The translations under genes and the position numbers were made by a program. From Azoarcus sp. PA01 (GTDB lineage Bacteria; Pseudomonadota; Gammaproteobacteria; Burkholderiales; Rhodocyclaceae), in assembly GCA_001274695.2 (NCBI GenBank), contig LARU01000002.1, positions 1,426,001 to 1,490,000 on the forward strand: DNA of 64,000 bases, given 5' to 3'. Below the pieces are notes generated by a model. The model saw only the letters and a program-made list of their open reading frames with translations, searched no databases and was not told where the DNA came from. How positions within the stretch are numbered: position 1 is the first letter of the stretch; every line of letters starts with the position of its first letter. Positions 9,901 through 22,318 of this stretch are shown here, in pieces.

Positions 9901-10422
9901 CTACCGCCGCTTGTAGCCGGTCAGCATCGACAGGATGAGGTTTTCACGGTGGCGCACGCTTTCGAAGATCGCCGCGGCGACATGGAACGCGATCGCGCCG
10001 AGCGTGAGATTGACGGCGGCGCCGTGCACCTCCTCGAGAATTTCACTTCCCCACCCCCAATCCGTCGTCATCAGCCAGCCGGTAGTGCCGGTCGCGGCCA
10101 CCATCGCCATCAGAAACACGATCATCACCGCGGCTGCCGGATTGTGGCCCAGATGGCGCGGCTCGCGACCGCGCGCGAGCCGACCGACATAGTCGATCAA
10201 TGTCGCCGGCCGTGGCACGAAGTCGGCAAAGCGTGCGTGCGCACTGCCGACGAATCCCCACACGACGCGGAACGCGACCAACGCGAGCGCGAAGTATCCC
10301 GCCCACTGGTGAGGGGACTCGGCGTCCTCGGACGTGAGATAGGCGGTGGCCACCGCAGCGACCAAGCCCCAGTGAAAAATGCGCACCGGGCCATCCCAGA
10401 CTCTGATCTTTTCGATGGACAT
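9901..10422 (-). CDS. Cytochrome b561-type di-haem membrane protein
   Basis: A 173-residue membrane protein with four hydrophobic segments and paired histidines at RIFHWGL, SPHQWAGY, EVHGAAV and AIAFHVAA, the haem-ligand arrangement of the cytochrome b561/Ni-Fe-hydrogenase b-subunit superfamily. It probably passes electrons between the quinone pool and a periplasmic partner. It lies just downstream of a gene for a PepSY-like periplasmic protein on the same strand, so the two may be an operon. The electron partner is unknown. Confidence 0.85.
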   Translation of the reverse strand: MSIEKIRVWDGPVRIFHWGLVAAVATAYLTSEDAESPHQWAGYFALALVAFRVVWGFVGSAHARFADFVPRPATLIDYVGRLARGREPRHLGHNPAAAVMIVFLMAMVAATGTTGWLMTTDWGWGSEILEEVHGAAVNLTLGAIAFHVAAAIFESVRHRENLILSMLTGYKRR

Positions 10423-10445
10423 CGCGGCCCCCTCTGCGATCGCGC

Positions 10446-10718
10446 TTACCCGCGCTTCTCTTTGACGACGCTGCCGTCGATCGGGCTGAAGTAGATCTCG
10501 ACTTTCTTGCCGTCCTTGTCCTTGCCGTAGATTTCGTAGCAGTTGCCGTCCGTCGTCTTGAACTTGTCGACGGTATAGCCCTGTTCGGCGATCTTCTGTT
10601 TCATCGCTTCCTCGGACATCCAGTCCGATTTCGGCTGGTCGGTGCACTGCGGGCCGGCGAAGGCAACGGCGCTCAGCGTCAGGCCGGCGACGGCAAGCAA
10701 GGCGTTAACGGTTCTCAT
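10446..10718 (-). CDS. PepSY-like small periplasmic protein
   Basis: A 90-residue secreted protein: signal peptide cleaved after AVAFA, then a single PepSY-type domain with CTDQPKSDWM, GNCYEIYGKD and VEIYFSPIDGSVV. The two cysteines may form a disulphide. It is 23 bases upstream of the cytochrome b561 gene on the same strand and is a clear paralogue of the divergent gene at 10991, sharing CT-x-P-x-S-W-M, GNCYE and PVDGSVV-type segments. The molecular role of such single-domain PepSY proteins is not established. Confidence 0.8.
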   Translation of the reverse strand: MRTVNALLAVAGLTLSAVAFAGPQCTDQPKSDWMSEEAMKQKIAEQGYTVDKFKTTDGNCYEIYGKDKDGKKVEIYFSPIDGSVVKEKRG

Positions 10719-10990
10719 GGGGATTCTCCAGGTTGGTTGGCATGCCTGATCGGCACGGAACGCATTGTGTCGCGCCGAACCTGAACCCCACCTTAACGAC
10801 CCCGGTGAAACGAGCCCGGTGTTGGTATCCGTATATGTCAGCGCCCATCCCGAATGGAACGGATCGCACTTGCCCGCGAGTTGTGGGCCACCTCCGATCC
10901 GGCCGCGCCTGAGTCGCTCGTTCAGCTTTTATTCATCTGCGTTTCCACAGAATGGATTCCATGCCATCCCGGCATGAAAGGAGAACGGTC

Positions 10991-11287
10991 ATGAAACTTC
11001 GTCATCTCATCGTCGCCGCTTCCAGCGTGCTGATTGGCACTGCCGCTTTCGCCGGCCCGACGTGCACCGAAACGCCGGAAAGCAGCTGGATGCCGCAAAC
11101 GACCATGCTCAGGAAGCTCGTCGACGCCGGCTACACGCTCGAGCGCTTCCAGGTCACGAAGGGGAATTGCTACGAGCTATACGGCACGGACAAGGACGGC
11201 AACAAAGTCGAGATCTACCACAACCCGGTCGACGGCAGTGTCGTCGAGGCGAAGACGAAAACAAAAACGAAAACAAAGACTTCTTGA
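10991..11287 (+). CDS. PepSY-like small periplasmic protein with Lys-Thr repeat tail
   Basis: A 98-residue secreted paralogue of the divergent PepSY-like gene: signal peptide ending AAFA, then CTETPESSWM, GNCYELYGTDKDGNKVEIY and PVDGSVVEA. The C-terminus is a run of alternating Lys and Thr (five KT units) encoded by an A-rich hexanucleotide microsatellite, very unlike the surrounding base composition and absent from the paralogue. The ATG has a strong Shine-Dalgarno (AAAGGAG). Function unknown. Confidence 0.8.
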   Translation: MKLRHLIVAASSVLIGTAAFAGPTCTETPESSWMPQTTMLRKLVDAGYTLERFQVTKGNCYELYGTDKDGNKVEIYHNPVDGSVVEAKTKTKTKTKTS

Positions 11288-11400
11288 GCCAGGCCCTGTA
11301 CGGGTGTCGTCCGTCACCTGACCTGATCGCCTCGTCGGCGGCGTAGCCCCGAAAGTCCTTGGCGCACCTGCGTTGAACGAAAAAGAGCTCGAAATACGCG

Positions 11401-12420
11401 TCAACCGAGCCGGAAGACCGGCATGAGCCGGCCCGTCAGGGTGCCGGCGTGATTGCGGATCTCGGCGTCGCGCCATTGCTGCAGGGGGCTTGGATCGGGC
11501 GGCAGCAGGCTGAGCTGCTCGAGCACCGCGTACGTTGCGACCCGTACCGCCCGCGGGGCGCCGTCCGCGATCTTGAGCGCGATGCCGAGGCCGCGGCTGG
11601 CAACGCCGAGCGCCTGCACCCCTTCGGCGCCGCCCTTCGCGACCCGGTCTCCCGCGGCGGCCTGCATCAGAATCAGGTCGCCGCGCCGTACCCCCGACAC
11701 CATTGTGGGGTGCGCAGTCATCGCATCGAAAAGGGTGGCGAGGCCGGCGGCCGGGCCGGCGTCTTCAGCGGGCGCAGCGAGCCGCGCGTAGGCGTACGCG
11801 AGCCGCGCAAGCGGGAGCGCGTAATTCGGCGCGCCGCAGCCGTCCGTGCCGGCGACGAAATCGCTTTCGCCGCACTCGAGAAGCCCGGCGAGCGCGCGCC
11901 GAATGGCTTGTTGCAGCGGGTGGTCGGCGTCGGGATAAGTTTCGCACGGCTCGTCGCGCAGGCGGCACCATGCGAGAAAACCCGCGTGCTTGCCGGAGCA
12001 GTTGTGATGCAGCGGCGTCGCCGCCAGGTCGGGCGGAACGGGAATTCCGGTCGCAGCGTAAAAAAGCGGCGGATGCGAACCGCATTGGAGGTCGCGCTCG
12101 CTGCAGCCGACCCGCGCGAGCATGTCGGCGACGGCCGCGACGTGGCGCGGCTCGCCGGAGTGGCTCGCGCACATCAGCGCGACCTGTTCCGGCGAGAAGC
12201 CGAAGCGGGCCGGGCCGCCGTCGGCGACGAAGGGGAGCGCCTGGAACGGCTTCAGCGCCGAGCGCGTGAACACCGGGAAATCGACGTCGCCGACGCTGCA
12301 GACGAGGCTGCCCGTCGCGCTCGCGACTGCGATCGAGCCGTAATGCACGGACTCGACCGCCCCGCCGCGGGTCGCGATAACGAGCGGCACATGCCGCGGA
12401 AGCGGTGTCGTTTCGTTCAT
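11401..12420 (-). CDS. L-asparaginase II family protein
   Basis: A 339-residue protein of the asparaginase II family (the Rhizobium etli AnsA type, unrelated to E. coli AnsB), recognised by ESVHYGSIAV, FTRSALKPFQALP, CASHSGEP, HHNCSGKHAGFL and GTDGCGAPNYALPL. The SGKHAG and DGCGAP segments hold the conserved Ser, Lys and Cys residues of the active site. It should hydrolyse asparagine to aspartate and ammonia. The start chosen is the ATG at 12420 just downstream of metH; the open frame extends further upstream but only as a shadow of metH. Confidence 0.88.
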   Translation of the reverse strand: MNETTPLPRHVPLVIATRGGAVESVHYGSIAVASATGSLVCSVGDVDFPVFTRSALKPFQALPFVADGGPARFGFSPEQVALMCASHSGEPRHVAAVADMLARVGCSERDLQCGSHPPLFYAATGIPVPPDLAATPLHHNCSGKHAGFLAWCRLRDEPCETYPDADHPLQQAIRRALAGLLECGESDFVAGTDGCGAPNYALPLARLAYAYARLAAPAEDAGPAAGLATLFDAMTAHPTMVSGVRRGDLILMQAAAGDRVAKGGAEGVQALGVASRGLGIALKIADGAPRAVRVATYAVLEQLSLLPPDPSPLQQWRDAEIRNHAGTLTGRLMPVFRLG

Positions 12421-12458
12421 CGAGAACGTCCTTTGCCGTTGCGGCGTGCGAGGACTGC

Positions 12459-16232
<3,774 letters not shown>

Positions 16233-16325
16233 GGGGGCTACCTCGCTCGTGCGGTTCAGGCACCGGGCAGAAGCCGCAACAAGCGCACAAAAGCGAACGG
16301 CGCGGCAAACCCCGGTGGATGGTTT

Positions 16326-16395
16326 GCGAGCGCCGTTGTTCGGTTGCCGAGCCTGGCCCGGACATCAGTCCCACGGGTCGCAGCGCTCCTCGGCA
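16326..16395 (-). ncRNA. S-adenosylhomocysteine (SAH) riboswitch
   Basis: Read on the minus strand, the metH leader contains the hallmark segments of the SAH riboswitch in order: CCGAGGAGCGCTGCGACC, then CCAGGCTCGG, then AACGGCGCTC. The CCGAG/CTCGG and GAGCGC/GCGCTC pairs give the family's helices. SAH binding raises expression of SAH-recycling genes, so metH would be induced when SAH accumulates. Directly 3' lies a GCAAACC/GGTTTGC hairpin (16305-16327) that may be part of the expression platform. Sequence agreement is strong although no covariance search was run. Confidence 0.93.
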
Positions 16396-16537
16396 AGGGA
16401 GCGATTCTAGGGAATTTGCCGCAGCGTGCCAAGGCGGTTCACGAGGAGATGCCTCCCGGTGGCCGCGCCGTCGATCCGGACCACGCCTGCGCACATGCTC
16501 GCCACATCCCGTTACAATCGTCGCCAAGGAGGGCGCC

Positions 16538-16981
16538 ATGAACATCGAATGGTGGCAGTGGGCGGTCGCAGGCATCGTGCTGGTTCTCGCCGAACTGGCG
16601 ATCCCTTCCTTCTTCGTGCTCTGGTTCGGCGTCGCGGCCCTCGTGATGGCGCTCGTCGTGCTCGCCGCGCCGGCGCTCACGCTCACGACCCAGCTCGCGC
16701 TGTGGACCGCGCTCTCGCTCGCGATGGTCGCGCTGTGGTTCCGCGTGTTCAAGCCGGGCTTTCACAAGACCCGCGTCGGCACCTCCGCGGGCGAGATCAT
16801 CGGCGAAGTCGGCCTGCTCGTCGCGGCAGTGGCGCCGTTCCAGCGCGGCCGGGTGCGCTTCCAGCGCCCGGTGCTGGGCGCCGAGGAATGGGTATGCCTC
16901 GGCGAAAGCGAGATTCCCGCCGGGGAGCGCGTGCGCGTCGTCGCCGTCGAAGGCAGTTTCCTGAAAGTCGTCAAAGCCTGA
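16538..16981 (+). CDS. NfeD-like membrane protein
   Basis: A 147-residue protein with two or three N-terminal transmembrane segments (AGIVLVLAELAIPSFFVLWFG region) and a C-terminal soluble OB-fold with GEVGLL, GRVRF and GERVRVVAVEGSFLKV, the NfeD C-terminal pattern. NfeD proteins partner with stomatin-like proteins in the same operon, as here, and are thought to act in membrane microdomain organisation. The ATG has an AAGGAGG Shine-Dalgarno six bases upstream. Confidence 0.85.
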   Translation: MNIEWWQWAVAGIVLVLAELAIPSFFVLWFGVAALVMALVVLAAPALTLTTQLALWTALSLAMVALWFRVFKPGFHKTRVGTSAGEIIGEVGLLVAAVAPFQRGRVRFQRPVLGAEEWVCLGESEIPAGERVRVVAVEGSFLKVVKA

Positions 16982-16993
16982 GCAAGGGGTTCC

Positions 16994-17857
16994 ATGAGCG
17001 AAGGGTTCATCGTCGTCGTCGCAGTCCTGATATTCGTCGTCGTCACGCTCGCGAAGGGCGTGCGCATCTTGCCGCAGGGCGAGGAATGGATCGTCGAGCG
17101 CCTCGGCAAGTATCACGGCACGCTGAAACCCGGCCTCAACGTCATCATCCCTTATCTCGACAAAGTGGCTTACAAGCTCGTCACCAAGGACATCATCCTC
17201 GATGTGCAGGAGCAGGAGGTCATCACGCGCGACAACGCGGTGATCGTCACGAACGCGATCGCCTTCATCAAGGTCACCGACCCGGTCAAAGCGGTGTATG
17301 GCGTCACGGACTTCGCCGAGGCGATCCGCAACCTGATCATGACGACGCTGCGCTCGATAGTCGGCGAAATGGAGCTCGACGCCGCGCTGTCGTCGCGCGA
17401 CAAGATCAAGGCGCGGCTACGAGAGAGCATCGCCGACGAGGCCGTCGACTGGGGCCTCACCGTCAAGTCGGTCGAGATCCAGGACATCAAGCCGTCGGAG
17501 TCGATGCAGCGCGCGATGGAAATGCAGGCTGCCGCCGAGCGCGAGAGAAAGGCCGCGGTGACCAAGGCCGAAGGCGCAAAGCAGGCCGCGATCCTCGAAG
17601 CCGAAGCGCGCCTCGAATCGGCGAAACGCGACGCCGACGCGCAGGTGATGCTTGCCGAAGCATCCGCCGAAGCGATCCGCCGCGTCGCCGCCGCAATCGG
17701 CGACCAGCCCGGGCCGATGATGTACATGCTCGGCGAGAAATACATCGCCGCGATCGAGCGCATGGGCTCGACCAACAGCGCCAAACTCGTCGTGCTGCCG
17801 GCTGACTTGCAGGAAACCGTGCGCGGCCTGCTCGCGCGCGGCAAGCTCGCGGTGTAG
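16994..17857 (+). CDS. Slipin/stomatin-type SPFH protein (QmcA-like)
   Basis: A 287-residue membrane-anchored SPFH protein. One N-terminal transmembrane helix (residues 4-20) is followed by the SPFH/band-7 domain (GEEWIVERLGKYHGTLKPGLNVIIP, DVQEQEVITRDN, LRSIVGEMELDAALSSRD) and a long Ala/Glu/Lys/Arg-rich coiled coil (about residues 170-230). These proteins oligomerise on the membrane and organise lipid domains or modulate proteases. It follows the NfeD gene by 12 bases, forming the usual NfeD-slipin pair. Confidence 0.92.
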   Translation: MSEGFIVVVAVLIFVVVTLAKGVRILPQGEEWIVERLGKYHGTLKPGLNVIIPYLDKVAYKLVTKDIILDVQEQEVITRDNAVIVTNAIAFIKVTDPVKAVYGVTDFAEAIRNLIMTTLRSIVGEMELDAALSSRDKIKARLRESIADEAVDWGLTVKSVEIQDIKPSESMQRAMEMQAAAERERKAAVTKAEGAKQAAILEAEARLESAKRDADAQVMLAEASAEAIRRVAAAIGDQPGPMMYMLGEKYIAAIERMGSTNSAKLVVLPADLQETVRGLLARGKLAV

Positions 17858-18020
17858 CACAGCGGACAACGAAGTCGTGCTGCAGAAGGGCCCCGAGCTC
17901 GGCGCCCGCCCGGATGGGCTCGCGCAGCAGTGCCGCGCAGCAGTGCCGAATTGGCCGCGAAATCGGCGCTGCCCCGGTCTAGGATGAAATCCCCTGCAGA
18001 CGAACCGACGGAGAGCCGCC

Positions 18021-18455
18021 ATGAAAAGAATTCTTTCCCTTGCCGTCCTTGCCGCTGCCGCGACCCTGTCGCCGCTCGCGCCGGCGGCCGATCGCGCTTA
18101 TTTCATCGAGCCTGGCGACGGCGCAGCGGTGCCCGAGGAATTCACGGTCAAGATGGGTGTCGAGGGCATGCGCGTGCAACCCGCCGGCGAGCTCGCCGAA
18201 CGCACCGGGCATCATCACCTGATCGTCGACGGCAAGCCGATCGAAGCCGGCAAAGCGGTGCCGACCGATGCGACGCATCTGCATTTCGGCAAGGGCCAGA
18301 CCGAAACCACGCTCAAGCTCCCACCCGGAAAGCACACGCTGACGCTCCAGTTCGCCGACGGCCTCCACCAGTCTTACGGGCGCGGGTTCAGCGATACGAT
18401 CAGCGTGCACGTGAATAACCCGCTGGCCGTCACGCCGGCAGTGCTCGAACCGTAG
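18021..18455 (+). CDS. DUF4399 secreted protein
   Basis: A 144-residue protein with a signal peptide (cleavage after APAA) and a DUF4399 domain recognised by YFIEPGDGAAVPEEFTVKMGV, GHHHLIVDG, LHFGKGQTE and GKHTLTLQFADGLHQSYG. The HHH and DATHLHFG segments suggest a possible metal site, but the family has no assigned function as far as I know. It probably acts in the periplasm and is transcribed alone. Confidence 0.82.
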   Translation: MKRILSLAVLAAAATLSPLAPAADRAYFIEPGDGAAVPEEFTVKMGVEGMRVQPAGELAERTGHHHLIVDGKPIEAGKAVPTDATHLHFGKGQTETTLKLPPGKHTLTLQFADGLHQSYGRGFSDTISVHVNNPLAVTPAVLEP

Positions 18456-18550
18456 AACGCGAGGCGGCGACGGAGCGCCGGCCGCGCGGCAGGAAAAGCG
18501 TCAGCCGCTCGTTCGGCTGCCGAAGCCGCACGGGGCGACGGTGCGCCCCC

Positions 18551-19141
18551 TCACCACGGGTGCCACGGGTAGCCGTGCCAGCCGAAGCCCCAGCCCCAGT
18601 ACGGCGATCGGTACGAGAACGGATAGCCGTACGGGTAGCGATAGGAATACGGGTACCAATAGCCGGACACCATGCCGTCGCGGGGATAGACGTAAGTGCG
18701 GCTGGTGCGCACGACTTTGCCGTCGATGAAATGCACGTTGAACAGCGTCGCGACGCCCGGGCCGTCGTTGTAGACGTTCCAGTCCCACACCTCTTCGCCG
18801 CTGAGCTTGAACACTTGCACCGAGCGGTGCGTGCCGAGCAGGCGCGAGACTTCGTCCTGCGTCATGCCCGGCTTGACGCGCGCGAGATTTTCGTCGGAGA
18901 GCGCGTCGTACTGGTCGATCACGACGCCGCTCGCGTCGACGGTCACCATCAGCGCGCGATGGCCGTACGGCTGCGTCGAGTATTCCAGGGTCGTCGTGCC
19001 GTCGCCGTTGTCCCAGCGCCGCGTCGGTTCGCCGTGCACGGCGAGCGCCTCGGCTTCGGTCGTCAGCGGGCGCGGCGGGGTGAAAGCCGCGCAGCCGGAG
19101 AGGATCAGCAGCGCGAGCAGCGCGAGGATGCGGGATGCCAT
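18551..19141 (-). CDS. BamE/SmpA-like lipoprotein with Tyr/Trp/Pro-rich tail
   Basis: A 196-residue lipoprotein (lipobox LSGC) with two tandem BamE-like repeats: an A/VHGEPTRRWDNGDGTTTLEYS segment and a VKPGMTQDEVSRLLGTHR segment followed by a WDWNVYNDG-type strand. The last ~35 residues are extremely rich in Tyr, Trp, Gly and Pro (YPYSYRYPYGYP). It is directly abutted upstream by a paralogue on the same strand, so the pair is probably an operon made by tandem duplication. Whether either serves the Bam complex is uncertain. Confidence 0.8.
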   Translation of the reverse strand: MASRILALLALLILSGCAAFTPPRPLTTEAEALAVHGEPTRRWDNGDGTTTLEYSTQPYGHRALMVTVDASGVVIDQYDALSDENLARVKPGMTQDEVSRLLGTHRSVQVFKLSGEEVWDWNVYNDGPGVATLFNVHFIDGKVVRTSRTYVYPRDGMVSGYWYPYSYRYPYGYPFSYRSPYWGWGFGWHGYPWHPW

Positions 19142-19633
19142 TCAGCCTCCTCGATATTCGGTGTTCCGGCTCGTCTTCGCGACGCGCCCGTCGCTGTTGA
19201 AATGCACCGTGAAGAACGTCGCATCGCTCGAAGGCGGCGGCGGTTCGATGCGCCAGTTCCACACGGTCTCCTTGCTCAGCTCGAAGTACTGGCGCGACGC
19301 CGGCTTGCCCAGCACGCGGCGCACTTCGTCGCCGGTCATGCCACGTTGGATGCGCGCGAAGCCCGTTTCGTTCAACACCTGATCGACGCTGCGCAGCACA
19401 TTGTCGGGGCCGATCGTGATCATGTAGCACTTCGTGCCCTCGGGCTGGCGCGAGTACTCCCACGTCACCGAGCCGTCGTCGTTCTTCCACTCCATGCCGG
19501 GCGGGCCGAAGCGGTCGCGCACGTCCATCGCCGTGGAGACGCCGGGCTTGAGTTCCTGCAGGTTGAAATAGTCGCACGCGGACAGGCCGATGGCCGCGAG
19601 CACGCTGCACAGGAGCAGTAAAAAGCGCTTCAT
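19142..19633 (-). CDS. BamE/SmpA-like lipoprotein
   Basis: A 163-residue lipoprotein (signal peptide, lipobox LSAC) with two BamE-like beta-alpha units: LKPGVSTAMDVRDRFGPPG with KNDDGSVTWEYSRQP, and IQRGMTGDEVRRVLGKPAS with ETVWNWRIE. It ends exactly where the downstream paralogue starts, with no intergenic base. The doubled domain and lack of the Tyr/Trp tail distinguish it from that paralogue. An outer-membrane structural role is inferred from the family. Confidence 0.82.
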   Translation of the reverse strand: MKRFLLLLCSVLAAIGLSACDYFNLQELKPGVSTAMDVRDRFGPPGMEWKNDDGSVTWEYSRQPEGTKCYMITIGPDNVLRSVDQVLNETGFARIQRGMTGDEVRRVLGKPASRQYFELSKETVWNWRIEPPPPSSDATFFTVHFNSDGRVAKTSRNTEYRGG

Positions 19634-19759
19634 GGACTGGTTTCTCCCCGCTGCCGGACGGCGCCGATGGCTATCGTGCCGTGGGCTAGAATCGCATCAT
19701 GCCGGCGTGCAGATCAAGTCGCTGCCGCTGGTGACCTGCACCCACCCGGGAGGAGCCTC

Positions 19760-20872
19760 ATGAAAAAGACATTGCTCGCACTCGCACTGGTCGGCTTCGG
19801 TTGGTCGGCCCTTGCCCAGACGTCAGTGAAGATCGGCCACGCCGGGCCACTGACCGGTCCGATTTCCCACATCGGCAAGGACGGCGAAAACGGCGCGCGC
19901 CTGGCGATCGACGACGCCAATGCGAAGGGCATCACGATCGGCGACCGGAAAGTGCAGTTCGAACTCGTCGGCGAGGACGACCAGGCCGACCCGCGCGTTG
20001 CGACGACAGTCGCGCAGCGCCTCGCCGACACCGGCGTCAAGGGCGTCGTCGGCCACGTCACGTCGGGGGCGTCGATTCCGGCGTCGCGCATCTACGAACA
20101 GGCCGGCATACCGATGATCACGCCGTCATCGACGAACCCGAAGCTCACGCTGCAGGGATACGACGTCACGTTCCGCGTCATCGCGAACGACCTGCAGCAG
20201 GGCGCGGCGATGGCCCGGCATGCGGCGCAGAGCCTGCAGGTCGGCAAGGTCGCGATCATCGACGACCGCACCGCGTACGGGCAGGGGCTCGCCGACGCGT
20301 TCGCCGACAGCCTGAAGCAGCACGGCGTGCAGGTCGTCGGGCGCGAATTCACGACCGACAAGGCGACCGACTTCACCGCGATCCTGACGAAAATCAAGGG
20401 CAGGCAACCGGACGCGGTGTTCTTCGGCGGCATGGATGCGCAGGCCGCGCCGATGCTGCGCCAGATGAGGCAGCTCGGCATCGGCGCGCGCTTTCTCGGC
20501 GGCGACGGGGTGTGCACCAGCGAAATGATCAAGCTCGCCGGCGAGGCGATGAGCGCCGACACGTACTGCACGCAGGCCGGCATCCCGATGGCGAAAATGC
20601 CCGGCGGCGCGCAGTTCAACGCGCGCTTCAAGGAGCGCTTCAACACCGACGTGCAGCTGTATGCCCCCTACAGCTACGACGCGACGATGGCGCTGATCGA
20701 GGCGATGAAGACGGCCGGCTCGGCCGAGCCGCAGAAATACCTGCCCGCGCTGCGCAAGCTGAACATGCAGGGCATCACCGGCACGATCGCGTTCGACAAG
20801 AACGGCGACATCCGCGACGGCGGGGTCACGATGTACCGCTTCAGCGACGGCAAGTGGGAAGCGCTGAACTGA
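19760..20872 (+). CDS. Liv-type ABC transporter substrate-binding protein, copy 1
   Basis: A 370-residue periplasmic-binding protein of the branched-chain amino acid (LivJ/K) family. The signal peptide ends at ALAQ; the type I fold follows (VKIGHAGPLTGPISHIGKDGENGARLAIDDANAKG, GEDDQADPRVATTVAQRL, VAIIDDRTAYGQGLADAF, FFGGMDAQAAPMLRQM). A GGAGG Shine-Dalgarno precedes the ATG. It heads the locus with livHMGF and a second, very similar binding protein. Ligand could be branched-chain amino acids or, in this organism, another carboxylate. Confidence 0.9.
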   Translation: MKKTLLALALVGFGWSALAQTSVKIGHAGPLTGPISHIGKDGENGARLAIDDANAKGITIGDRKVQFELVGEDDQADPRVATTVAQRLADTGVKGVVGHVTSGASIPASRIYEQAGIPMITPSSTNPKLTLQGYDVTFRVIANDLQQGAAMARHAAQSLQVGKVAIIDDRTAYGQGLADAFADSLKQHGVQVVGREFTTDKATDFTAILTKIKGRQPDAVFFGGMDAQAAPMLRQMRQLGIGARFLGGDGVCTSEMIKLAGEAMSADTYCTQAGIPMAKMPGGAQFNARFKERFNTDVQLYAPYSYDATMALIEAMKTAGSAEPQKYLPALRKLNMQGITGTIAFDKNGDIRDGGVTMYRFSDGKWEALN

Positions 20873-20887
20873 ACGCGCGACCTCGAC

Positions 20888-20913
20888 GCCCCGCCGCTGC
20901 GGCGCGGCGGGGC
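20888..20913. other. Strong hairpin between the two binding-protein genes
   Basis: A perfect 10-base inverted repeat (GCCCCGCCGC and GCGGCGGGGC) with a six-base loop, 15 bases after the stop of the first binding-protein gene. No U-run follows, so it is not a standard Rho-independent terminator; it could protect the upstream message from 3' decay and raise binding-protein levels. Confidence 0.65.
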
Positions 20914-21110
20914 GAAATTCCGCCGCGCGGCAGATCGCGGACTCACCATGGCGTCATTGCCGGGCAGTATAGTGGCGCTTTCCGCGGTGTCCGTCGCGCC
21001 GGCGTCGAGCGGGCCGGCCGGCTTGCCGCCACGCTGCTGCCGAGGGCGCCGGCGACGGGACGCGCGCGGCGCATCCGCACGGTTTCCCGATTTTCACTGG
21101 AGGGGCAAGC

Positions 21111-22226
21111 ATGAAGAGAAGCGTTGTTGCACTCGCGGTCCTGGGGCTCGGCCTGTCGCTGGCCCATGCGCAGGAAACCGTCGTCAGGCTCGGCAGCGTC
21201 GCCCCGCTGACCGGCACGATCTCCCACCTCGGCAAGGACAACGAGAACGGCGCGAGGCTCGCGATCGAGGACGCGAACGCGAAAGGCGTGACGATCGACG
21301 GCAAGAAAGTCCGGTTCGAACTGCTCGGCGAGGACGACCAGGCCGACCCGCGCACCGGCACGACCGTCGCGCAGCGCCTCGTCGATGCCGACGTCAAAGG
21401 CGTCATCGGCCACCTGAATTCGGGCACGACGATTCCCGCGTCGCGGATCTACAACCAGGCCGGCGTGCCGATGGTGTCGCCGTCGGCGACGAACCCGACG
21501 CTGACCCGCCAGGGCTACCCGGGGGTGTTCCGCACGATCGCCAACGACGTGCAGCAGGGCGGCATGCTCGGCAAATTCATCGTCGGCTCGCTCGGCGCGA
21601 AGACCGTCGCGATCATCGACGACCGCACCGCGTACGGCCAGGGTCTCGCCGACGAAACCGACAAGGCGGTCAAGGCCGCCGGCGGCAAAGTCGTCGCACG
21701 CGAATTCACGACCGACAAGGCGACCGACTTCAATGCGATCCTGACCAAGATCCGCGGCATCAAGCCGGACGCGATCTTTTTCGGCGGCATGGACGCGCAG
21801 GCCGGCCCGATGCTGCGCCAGCTGAAGCAGCTCGGCATCGACGCGAAATTCGTCACCGGCGACGGCGGCTGCAGCCCGGAGATGATCAAGCTCGCCGGCG
21901 ACGCGATCAGCGCCACCGCGTACTGCTCGATGCCGGGCCTCGCGATCGACAAGATGCCGGGCGGCCCCGAGTTCCGCACCCGCTACAAGGCGCGCTTCAA
22001 CACCGACGTGCAGATCTATTCGCCGTACGCGTACGACGCCGCGACGGCGATCATCCGGGCGATGCAGGCGGCCGATTCGGCCGAGCCGTCGAAGTACCTG
22101 CCGGCGCTGAAGAAGTCGAACTTCCAGGGCATCATCGGCACGGTCGCGTTCGACGACAAGGGCGACATCAAGGAAGGCGCGGTGACGATGTACCAGTATA
22201 GGAACGGCGCGTGGTCCCCGCTGTGA
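21111..22226 (+). CDS. Liv-type ABC transporter substrate-binding protein, copy 2
   Basis: A 371-residue paralogue of the preceding binding protein, with a signal peptide ending AHAQ and matching segments throughout (VRLGSVAPLTGTISHLGKDNENGARLAIEDANAKG, GEDDQADPRTGTTVAQRL, FFGGMDAQAGPMLRQL). The similarity is high enough to point to a local duplication. Differences cluster around the expected ligand pocket (SGTTIPASRIYNQAG against SGASIPASRIYEQAG), so ligand ranges may differ. An ATG with a GGAGGGG Shine-Dalgarno begins the gene. Confidence 0.9.
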   Translation: MKRSVVALAVLGLGLSLAHAQETVVRLGSVAPLTGTISHLGKDNENGARLAIEDANAKGVTIDGKKVRFELLGEDDQADPRTGTTVAQRLVDADVKGVIGHLNSGTTIPASRIYNQAGVPMVSPSATNPTLTRQGYPGVFRTIANDVQQGGMLGKFIVGSLGAKTVAIIDDRTAYGQGLADETDKAVKAAGGKVVAREFTTDKATDFNAILTKIRGIKPDAIFFGGMDAQAGPMLRQLKQLGIDAKFVTGDGGCSPEMIKLAGDAISATAYCSMPGLAIDKMPGGPEFRTRYKARFNTDVQIYSPYAYDAATAIIRAMQAADSAEPSKYLPALKKSNFQGIIGTVAFDDKGDIKEGAVTMYQYRNGAWSPL

Positions 22227-22318
22227 GCTTCGCCGGGACGTGACCGCATACGGGCGGAACCGGGGCGCGACAGAAAGTGTTTGCGCGTCGGAGTCGCCCC
22301 GGCATCACAAGGGTAACG

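Noticed and set aside
17927-17953. A short tandem repeat (GCGCAGCAGTGCC twice) after the slipin gene
   Set aside because: Two copies of a 13-base unit in GC-rich sequence without other structure; probably a simple duplication.
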